DNA of 6,624 bases from Deltaproteobacteria bacterium (GTDB taxonomy: Bacteria; Desulfobacterota; Dissulfuribacteria; Dissulfuribacterales; QOAL01): contig JALWJV010000081.1 of the NCBI GenBank assembly GCA_026996955.1, forward strand, positions 1 to 6,624, given 5' to 3'. Below, in pieces: positions 1 through 6,300 of the stretch. Numbering within the stretch: the first letter of the stretch is position 1; each line of letters starts with the position of its first letter. Below the pieces are notes generated by a model, which worked only from the letters and a program-made list of their open reading frames with translations, did not search any database and was not told the DNA's origin. A program made the translations under genes and the position numbers.

Positions 1-19
1 GAATATAACCATTCGATAG

Positions 20-31
20 GGTCTTAAGACC
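20..31. repeat. Perfect 12-bp palindrome GGTCTTAAGACC
   Basis: The bases GGTCTTAAGACC are identical on both strands with no central spacer, and the symmetry resumes as TA/TA after one mismatch on each side. Because there is no loop, it is poorly suited to form an RNA hairpin. A binding site for a dimeric DNA-binding protein is more plausible. It lies about 350 bp before the possible promoter at 368-373, so any role in controlling the downstream cluster is speculative. It could instead belong to a gene to the left of the window, or be chance. Confidence 0.4.
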
Positions 32-131
32 ATAACAAGACAGAAAAATAAACTAAAAGCGCATACGCCCATAATTTTTCTGAAATAACACTAAAGTCCG
101 TTGCTGACTTTTTACGAATCCATCAATTTTT

Positions 132-169
132 AAAAGAGAAAAAAATTATTGGAATTATTTTTCTCTTTT
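132..169. repeat. 12-bp AT-rich inverted repeat (stem-loop, terminator-like)
   Basis: AAAAGAGAAAAA at 132-143 is exactly complementary to TTTTTCTCTTTT at 158-169, with a 14-base loop at 144-157. The loop and inner right arm contain the direct repeat AATTATT-GG-AATTATT (144-159). The arms carry A-runs and T-runs, so the element could serve as a weak bidirectional terminator for a gene left of the window. The stem has only two G-C pairs (positions 136 and 138 with 165 and 163), which is far weaker than a standard intrinsic terminator. The symmetry is certain; the function is not. Confidence 0.45.
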
Positions 170-260
170 GGAAAATTTTCTCCATTTGCTTTGTGGAGTG
201 TTTCTCGTACATCCTGCAGATAATGTAGTTTCATGGTTACCAAACATTAAAGATGAGTTG

Positions 261-342
261 GTGTTTCAAAAGTCTAATAAAATGATTTTGTGCAAAATTA
301 AAAGGAGTTACATCTGGTTATACTTTTCAAGTTTTGAAACAC
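261..342. repeat. 11-bp inverted repeat pair with 60-base spacer
   Basis: GTGTTTCAAAA at 261-271 is the exact reverse complement of TTTTGAAACAC at 332-342. The right arm also takes part in a local hairpin, TTTCAA (325-330) with TTGAAA (334-339), so two alternative pairings share the same bases. The arms lie just upstream of the TATAAT box at 368-373. Possible readings are a two-site operator, a remnant of a small mobile element, or chance in AT-rich DNA. No target-site duplication or transposase was seen. Confidence 0.4.
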
Positions 343-367
343 TCAATTCGGGGTAGAACTGTTTCAT

Positions 368-373
368 TATAAT
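368..373 (+). promoter_or_regulatory. Candidate -10 box of the cluster promoter
   Basis: The hexamer at 368-373 is a perfect TATAAT, and transcription from it would begin near 380, before every plausible start codon of the first gene. No good -35 element sits at the usual 16-18 bp distance: the bases there (around 344-351) match TTGACA poorly. A TTGAAA hexamer occurs at 334-339, but 28 bp away, which is too far for a standard sigma-70 promoter. There is no TGn extension. The promoter may need an activator, or may be chance in AT-rich DNA. Confidence 0.35.
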
Positions 374-445
374 TCTCTCCTGGGATGTTGCCCTGTTACC
401 GAATGATTGATATTCTTAAACGCCATGAATAGAGATAATACATCT

Positions 446-1123
446 ATGGAGAGCTTCAGTTATTACCCACTCTTTGCCGACCTTAACGGCAAGAAGGTTG
501 TGGTGGTGGGCGGCGGAAGGGTGGCTGAACGCAAGGTTCAGCCCCTGGCATCTGCTGGTGCAAAGGTGCTTCTTGTCAGCCCTGAGCTTACAGACAATAT
601 TCGCAGGATGGCTGAAGACGGGCGCATAACCGTAAAGGAGCGCAAGTTCAGGCCCCAGGACCTTGATGATGCCTGGCTTGTGGTTTCTGCCACTGATGAC
701 CGGGACGTTCAGCGTCTGGTGGTGGCAGAGACGGATAAGCGCCGCATATTCTGCAACGTGGTGGACATACCGGAGATGTGCAGCTTTATAGTCCCCTCAA
801 TGGTTCGGCGGGGTGATCTCTGCATAGCCATATCCACTGCCGGCAGAAGCCCTGCGGTTGCAAAGCGTATCCGTATGGACATGGAGGAGGCATATCCTGT
901 TATCTGGGGGCTTTATCTCCAGCTTCTTGGAAGACTGAGAGAGTTTATTCTTTCAACATCTGCGGATTCGGATGAAAAAAAGAGACTTTGCACAGCACTT
1001 GCCGACCCTGACATACTGAAATGGCTCACAGAAGATGACTGGGAGAGCATAACTGCATGGGCAGAGACAGTATGCGGCCAGGGTGCCGGAAAGACAGTGG
1101 AGGATGTCAGGTCAAATGCATGA
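446..1123 (+). CDS. sirC: Precorrin-2 dehydrogenase / sirohydrochlorin ferrochelatase (siroheme synthase N-terminal type)
   Basis: This cytoplasmic enzyme oxidises precorrin-2 to sirohydrochlorin with NAD+, and in Met8p/CysG-type members also inserts iron to give siroheme. From the ATG at 446 it is 225 residues. It opens with YYPLFADLNGKKVVVVGGG, whose GGG at residues 22-24 is the Rossmann NAD-binding turn. NVVD at 104-107 places D107 where the CysG/Met8p catalytic Asp lies, followed by SFIVPS and by AISTAGRSP, where S130 aligns with the CysG serine that can be phosphorylated. A helical C-terminal part follows from about residue 145. The SUMT methyltransferase domain of full CysG is absent, so uroporphyrinogen methylation must be encoded elsewhere. 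The start is uncertain: ATG 425 and TTG 407 are in frame upstream, none has a strong ribosome binding site, and 446 gives the usual family N-terminus. The name sirC is by analogy; whether it also chelates iron cannot be read from the sequence. Confidence 0.9.
   Translation: MESFSYYPLFADLNGKKVVVVGGGRVAERKVQPLASAGAKVLLVSPELTDNIRRMAEDGRITVKERKFRPQDLDDAWLVVSATDDRDVQRLVVAETDKRRIFCNVVDIPEMCSFIVPSMVRRGDLCIAISTAGRSPAVAKRIRMDMEEAYPVIWGLYLQLLGRLREFILSTSADSDEKKRLCTALADPDILKWLTEDDWESITAWAETVCGQGAGKTVEDVRSNA
1099..1103 (+). promoter_or_regulatory. GGAGG ribosome binding site deciding the ccsA start
   Basis: GGAGG at 1099-1103 lies inside the end of the preceding gene. It directly abuts the ATG at 1104, too close for initiation there. 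It lies 12 bases before the ATG at 1116, which is a long but usable spacing, and a second weak AGGT at 1109-1112 is closer. This favours 1116 as the start and suggests coupled translation with the upstream gene, whose stop is at 1121-1123. Confidence 0.5.
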
Positions 1124-1943
1124 TTTCCTGTTCCAGATAGCGCTGTTCATTTACTTTTTTGCTGCTGCAGGTTTTGTAGCCCACATTATTACCATGCGCA
1201 AAGGGGCTGAACGCATAGCTGCAATGGCCCTGTTATGCGGCTTTGTGGTGCATACAATTGCAATAGCACTGCTTTGGCACGCCCTGGGCCATCCGCCCAT
1301 TGTGAACATGCATGAGACGCTCTCATTCCTGGCATGGGCAATGTCAGGATCTTTCCTGCTTTTCCATCACTATTCAAAGGTAAAATCCATGGGGGCCTTT
1401 GCAGCCCCGCTGATTGTGGTGGTTATGACAGCATCTTCCCTGCAGCATGACCGGATGCTTCCCCTGCCTCCTGCCCTCAAGAGCCTGTGGCTTCCCATAC
1501 ATGCCACTATCTGTCTTCTGGCTTATGCAGTGCTTGCCCTGGCGTTTGTCATATCAATAATGTTCCTTCTCCAGGAGAGACAGATTAAACGAAAGCGGCT
1601 TGGTGGAATATTCCACAGGCTTCCCTCCCTTGATGCCCTTGATTCCGCAGCGGAAAGGTGTATCAAGATAGGGTTTCCCCTGCTGACCCTGGGTATTGTA
1701 ACCGGGTCAATCTGGGCGGAACAGGCCTGGGGAGCCTACTGGAGCTGGGATCCCAAGGAGACATGGTCCCTGATAACGTGGTTTCTTTATGCGGCACTTC
1801 TTCATCAGCGTTTTACAGTGGGCTGGCGCGGAAGGCGGGCGGCAATAATGACCATAATAGGATTTTTGACCCTGCTCTTTACATTTATAGGGGTAAACTA
1901 CCTGCTTCCAGGGGCGCATACCTATGCAACCTGGTACGATTAA
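1116..1943 (+). CDS. ccsA: CcsA/CcsB-type cytochrome c biogenesis (heme-handling) membrane protein
   Basis: This is a membrane protein of system II cytochrome c maturation, which carries heme across the cytoplasmic membrane and presents it to apocytochromes c. It is 275 residues from the ATG at 1116, with about eight hydrophobic segments (roughly 4-26, 34-54, 68-85, 94-108, 129-152, 184-203, 217-231, 243-261). The diagnostic tryptophan-rich WWD motif is WGAYWSWDPKETW at 205-217. The conserved histidines are present: H129 (PIHATICLLAY), H230 (LLHQR, just after WWD) and H268 (GAHTY), plus H66 in NMHETLSFLAW. Their spacing fits the family's heme-ligand pattern. It overlaps the preceding gene by 8 bp. 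The partner ResB/CcsB (Ccs1) is not in this window. HemX-like proteins found beside hemA are related, but the intact WWD motif favours a true heme-handling CcsA. A start at 1104 or GTG 1083 would add 4 or 11 residues. Confidence 0.88.
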   Translation: MHDFLFQIALFIYFFAAAGFVAHIITMRKGAERIAAMALLCGFVVHTIAIALLWHALGHPPIVNMHETLSFLAWAMSGSFLLFHHYSKVKSMGAFAAPLIVVVMTASSLQHDRMLPLPPALKSLWLPIHATICLLAYAVLALAFVISIMFLLQERQIKRKRLGGIFHRLPSLDALDSAAERCIKIGFPLLTLGIVTGSIWAEQAWGAYWSWDPKETWSLITWFLYAALLHQRFTVGWRGRRAAIMTIIGFLTLLFTFIGVNYLLPGAHTYATWYD

Positions 1944-2029
1944 CCGGAGAGATAAAACCGGATCATTGCGCCCAACTAACACCCCTGATAGCTACTAACA
2001 CTGAACAGTTACTGATTTTATATATAAGT
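1944..2029 (+). other. 86-bp intergenic gap before hemA
   Basis: This is the only real gap within the gene run. It contains two copies of AACCGG near its start and becomes AT-rich toward the hemA ATG, ending in TATATATAAG. There is no purine-rich ribosome binding site in the last 20 bases. The hemA reading frame has no stop codon across the gap and stays open back into ccsA, but no in-frame ATG, GTG or TTG codon lies between 1944 and 2029. I see no clear terminator. Confidence 0.5.
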
Positions 2030-3373
2030 ATGAACAAACCAGAAATTATCCTCCTTGGGGTGAATCACAAGACAGCCCCGGTTGAGGTTAGAGAAAAACT
2101 TGCTCTCAAGGAGGAAGAAACCTCGCCTCTGCAGCTGTTTTCAGAGATTCCTGGTTGCAGGGAGACAGTTTTCCTGTCCACATGCAACCGTGTTGAGGTT
2201 ATTGCCTGTGCCGATACCCCTGAACTTATGGGGCATATCAAGGAGTTTTGGTTTAAACGTGCAGGGCTTGACGAGGCGGCTGTAAGGGATGCTTTCTATG
2301 AGTGCAGGGGCACAGAGGCTGTAAAGCACCTGTTCCGGGTCGCCTCAAGCCTTGATTCAATGATTGTGGGAGAGCCCCAGATCCTTGGGCAGCTTAAAGA
2401 TGCATACAGGGCGGCTGCTGAGGCCGGTTCTGCCGGGCCCATCCTTAACCGTCTGCTCCACAGGGCATTTTCAGTAGCAAAGCGGGTCCGTACAGAAACA
2501 CGCATAGCCAGCCAGGCAGTATCTATAAGTTATGCTGCTGTAGAGCTTGCCAGGAAGATCTTTGGCGATCTCAAGGGGAAGAATGCCCTGCTTGTGGGCG
2601 CTGGTGAGATGGCTGAGCTTGCTGCCCAGCACCTTAAGGCAAATGGAGTAACCGGGCTTGCTGTTGCCAACCGCACCCTGCAGCGAGCCGTTGATCTTGC
2701 CAGGGACCTTGGGGGAACCGCTGTATCCCTGGAGGAGCTGGATCAGGAGCTGGTTCGTGCCGACATAGTGATCAGCTCCACAGGGGCCCCGGGCGTGGTT
2801 ATAACCGCTGACCAGGTAAGGTCCATCATGCGGCCCAGGCGTCACAGGCTGCTGTTTTTCATAGATATTGCAGTGCCGCGTGATATTGACCCTGAGGTAA
2901 ACTCCATTGAGAATGTCTTTCTCTATGACATAGATGAGCTCAAGGAGGTGGTTGAGGAAAACAGGGCAGAGCGTGAAAAAGAGGCCATGAAGGCCGAGCG
3001 CATGGTGGAGGAGGAGGTCTTAAAGTTTGTATCCTGGATTGATTCCCTTGATATAGTCCCGGTAATCCGTGAGATTATGGCACGGGGGGAACAGATAAGA
3101 AAACAGGAGCTTGCCAAAAGCTCAAAGTGTCTTAATGACCTTTCCAAAAAACAGAAGAAGGCTGTGGAGGCCCTGACCAAGTCCATAGTAAACAAACTGC
3201 TCCATCATCCGGTAACTTCCATCAAACAGTGCCGGGAAATACAGAATTCCGATGAATTTATAGCTGCAGCATGCAGGCTCTTTAACATTGAAGGGGCCGG
3301 GCATGAGGAGCGCCTGCCAGGTAAGGCGCAAGACAGCCAGGATGGTCATGCAGAGCAGGAAAATGTCACCTAA
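2030..3373 (+). CDS. hemA: Glutamyl-tRNA reductase
   Basis: HemA catalyses the first committed step of C5-pathway tetrapyrrole synthesis: NADPH-dependent reduction of glutamyl-tRNA(Glu) to glutamate-1-semialdehyde in the cytoplasm. The product is 447 residues, slightly longer than the usual 420-440. The N-terminal catalytic domain shows GVNHKTAP (10-17) and LSTCNR, with C52 as the nucleophile that forms the thioester with glutamate. MIVGEPQILGQLKDAY and RVRTETRI follow, then the NADPH-binding domain with VGAGEM (G190-M194), ISSTGAP and FIDIAVPRDIDP. A long helical dimerisation domain rich in Glu and Lys follows, then a polar tail ending in QENVT that looks unconserved. ATG 2030 is chosen because the family N-terminus begins exactly there, although no Shine-Dalgarno sequence precedes it. 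The last 11 bases overlap the start of the kinase gene. Genes for the next enzymes (hemL, hemB, hemC) are not in the window. Confidence 0.97.
   Translation: MNKPEIILLGVNHKTAPVEVREKLALKEEETSPLQLFSEIPGCRETVFLSTCNRVEVIACADTPELMGHIKEFWFKRAGLDEAAVRDAFYECRGTEAVKHLFRVASSLDSMIVGEPQILGQLKDAYRAAAEAGSAGPILNRLLHRAFSVAKRVRTETRIASQAVSISYAAVELARKIFGDLKGKNALLVGAGEMAELAAQHLKANGVTGLAVANRTLQRAVDLARDLGGTAVSLEELDQELVRADIVISSTGAPGVVITADQVRSIMRPRRHRLLFFIDIAVPRDIDPEVNSIENVFLYDIDELKEVVEENRAEREKEAMKAERMVEEEVLKFVSWIDSLDIVPVIREIMARGEQIRKQELAKSSKCLNDLSKKQKKAVEALTKSIVNKLLHHPVTSIKQCREIQNSDEFIAAACRLFNIEGAGHEERLPGKAQDSQDGHAEQENVT
3354..3360 (+). promoter_or_regulatory. Ribosome binding site of the kinase gene, inside hemA
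   Basis: AGCAGGA at 3354-3360 sits within the last codons of hemA and only two bases before the ATG at 3363. The spacing is shorter than ideal. With the ATG upstream of the hemA stop at 3371-3373, the arrangement suggests ribosomes finishing hemA help to initiate the kinase. Confidence 0.4.
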
Positions 3374-6300
3374 GATTGTCTCTCGCCCCACATTTTTTCT
3401 TAACCGTCCCTGTCAATGTCTTTCCCATCTTCTCCCTATATCCCTGTTCCCTGTCCTTATGCTCCTGCCGTTTCTGATATTTGTCGGCACTGCCTCTGCC
3501 TCTGATTCCCTGATACTCACCCATAGCCAGGAGGTTTACAAGCTTGGTCCAATGATGGGCGTGCTTGAGGACCCTGACCATTCCCTTACTATAGACGATG
3601 TAGCCTCGGAAAGATTTGCCTCAAAATTTGCGCCTACAGGCAAGGAGGCGCCAGGCTTTGGCTTCACCTCTTCTGCATACTGGTTTCGTTTCTCTGTTGT
3701 CAATATGACACGGGACAGACGGGAGTATTTTCTTGAGATTGATTATCCCCTGCTTGATCATGTTGATCTTTACGTCCCCGCAGAAAACGGAACATGGGAA
3801 TGCAAGAAGGCAGGAGACAGGATTCCCTTTGATGAACGTGAGATAAAGCACGTCAACTTTCTCTTTCCCATCCAGCTTGATTACGGCAGGCAGGCTACAT
3901 TTTTTATAAGGTGTCAGACCTCAAGCTCCATGAACATGCCCATCACTCTCCTGAGCACTGATGCCCTGGTGAACAGGACACAAAATGAGGAGCTCATGCT
4001 GGGGCTGTACTTTGGCATCCTCCTGGCAATGCTTGCTTACAATCTCATTCTCTGCGTAATGATCCGGGACTGGATCTACTTCTATTATGTCCTCTTTGTG
4101 GGATGTTTTGGCATGTTTCAGCTTGGTCTTAACGGCATCGCCTTTGAGTACTTCTGGCCAAGGAGTATCTGGTGGGCAAATGCAAGCATTCCGTTTTTTA
4201 TCTGCTCTTCTTATCTTTTCGGCACCCAGTTCACCCGTGCCATTTTGAACACCCGTGAATTTGTGCCAAGGCTTGACCGTGTGCTCAGGGTAATTATGTA
4301 CGTTGCCTCAGCAGGCGTGGTTGCAAGCCTTACCATGCCCTATTCCGTGAGCATAAAGCTTGCGACATTTATTATCCCCGGTGTGCTGGTACATATTATC
4401 TGCGGGTTCATCTGCACAGCCAGGGGGTACAGGCCAGCGTTATATTACGCAGTGGCATGGACTGTCTCCCTGGTGGGCATGACCATTTTCTCCCTCAAGA
4501 CCTTTGGCATTCTGGACAACAACTTCTTTACCACCTGGAGTATGCAGATGGGCTCTGCCTGGGAGGTAATAATTCTTGCCCTTGCCCTGGCAGACAGGGT
4601 TAATGTCATGAAGAGGGAAAAGGAGAAGATTCAGGCAGATTATACAGCCAGGCTTGAAGAGGCAAACAGGCGTCTTGAGGAGTTTAACTCCCAGCTTGAG
4701 CGTGAGGTTGCCGCAAGGACAAGGGAACTGCAGAAGTCCAATGAGTTCCTGAGGAGAGAGGCAAGGGAGAGGAAACTTGCCGAGGAAAAGGCGGAGGCTG
4801 CCAACAGGGCAAAATCCGAGTTCCTTGCCAACATGAGCCATGAGATAAGGACGCCCATGAATGCAATCGTGGGCATGACCGCCCTTGCCCTTAACATGGA
4901 GCTTCCGGCTAAGATCAGGCAGTATCTCACAGTGGTCAAGGCATCTGCCCATGCCCTCCTTGGCCTGGTAAACGACATACTTGATTTTTCAAAGATAGAG
5001 GCAGGTAAACTTCAGCTTGAGCAGATTCCCTTTGAGCTTAACAGTGTGCTTGACAACCTTGCTGATATCTTCTGTGAAAAGGCATCCAGCAAGGGAATTG
5101 AGCTTCTATTTCTTATAGATCATGATGTGCCGGTCTATCTTGCAGGGGATCCTGTAAGGCTGGGCCAGGTGCTCATGAATCTTACATCAAATGCTGTGAA
5201 ATTTACGGATAAGGGGGAGATAATCGTCCACTGTCAGCTTGTTGACATGGAGGATGACAAGGTCACCCTGAAGTTTGTTGTGAGTGATTCAGGTATAGGT
5301 ATTGATGAGGAGCGGATCAATGTCCTGTTTGATGCCTTTACCCAGGCAGACAGCTCCATTACCCGGAAGTTCGGGGGTACTGGCCTTGGCCTTGCCATCT
5401 GCCGAAACATAGTTGAGCTCATGGGTGGCGAGATACAGGCATATAAAAAGCCTGAGGGAGGCAGTGTGTTCTGGTTTACAGCCGTATTCGCCGTATCAGA
5501 CCAGGAGCATGACCAGGATGATATAGAGGAAATCAAGCGTCTTGTAGGCGGCAGGCGGGTGCTTGTGGTGGATGATAACCAGGCCTCCCGGCTGGTCCTT
5601 AACACCATGCTTTCCGGCTATGGCATGGATGTTACCGAGGCCTCAAGCGGTGATGAGGCAGTTGTCAGCGCAGTAAATGCCGCAATAGAGGGAGAGCCCT
5701 TTGATATTATTATCATGGACTGGAAGATGCCAGGAAGTGATGGCATTACCGCTGCGGCTACCATCAGGGCAACCAGGGAGGTGGCTGACACTCCCATTAT
5801 CATGCTTTCTGCCTTTGGAAAGGATGAGGAGAGGCGCAGGGCAGAAGCCGCGGGTATCCGTACATTTCTGCTGAAGCCTGTTAAGGGCAGGGTGCTTATC
5901 AGAAAGATCATGGCAGAACTTGGCCTGGCAGCTGATGAATCCTCGGATGCCGCAGGTAATGAATCTGAAGGCATGGTGGATTTGGACAGGCTTAAGGGGA
6001 GCCGCATACTTCTGGTTGAAGATAATGCCATCAACCAGCAGGTGGCAGTGGAGATACTGAAAAATGCCGGTATCAATGTTGTGATAGCATCTGATGGAAA
6101 GGAGGCGGTTTCCCTGGCAGGTCCTGATTTTGACGCAATTCTCATGGATATTCAGATGCCTGAGATGGATGGCTATGAGGCGACCAGGGCAATAAGAAAG
6201 ATGCCGGGTATGGAAAATGTCCCGATTATTGCAATGACTGCTCATGCACTTAAGGGAGACAGGGACAAGGCAATTACTGCAGGCATGGATGATTATCTCA

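Larger units (their letters stand above)
1..445. other. AT-rich non-coding upstream region
   Basis: This stretch of more than 400 bases carries no convincing gene on either strand. It is visibly richer in A and T than the genes that follow, with long runs of A and T. The longest open frame is a 62-codon frame at 168-356 that opens on TTG, lacks a ribosome binding site and resembles no family I know. What it does hold is dyad symmetry and one promoter-like box, listed separately. A smaller symmetric element, ATTTTG-tg-CAAAAT, lies at 285-298. The end of any upstream gene is not visible. The region most likely contains the promoter and leader of the gene cluster starting near 446. The high AT content could also mean a remnant of foreign DNA, but no mobile-element gene or terminal repeat supports that. 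Confidence 0.6.

Noticed and set aside
168..356. 62-codon open frame on the + strand in the AT-rich region
   Set aside because: It opens on TTG, has no ribosome binding site, overlaps the inverted repeats and has no recognisable motif; AT-rich chance frame is the simpler reading.
2001..2028. Possible promoter CTGAAC-16 bp-TATAAG before hemA
   Set aside because: The -35 match is poor and transcription would begin at about 2035, after the start codon, so it cannot serve the full gene.
1658..2029. Possible 124-residue N-terminal extension of HemA
   Set aside because: The frame is open upstream of ATG 2030, but it runs inside ccsA, which is clearly the coding frame there, and the HemA family N-terminus starts at 2030.
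3409..3419. Cysteines C17 and C19 near the kinase N-terminus as a lipoprotein signal
   Set aside because: They come before the hydrophobic core rather than after it, so there is no lipobox; an ordinary signal peptide with cleavage after TASA fits better.
4440..4952. 170-codon open frame on the - strand
   Set aside because: It is antisense to the coiled coil and HisKA coding sequence of the kinase and shows no family motif; it is a shadow frame.
5618..6245. Two overlapping - strand open frames of 175 and 200 codons
   Set aside because: Both lie opposite the well-supported receiver domains, contradict each other in frame and have no recognisable domain.
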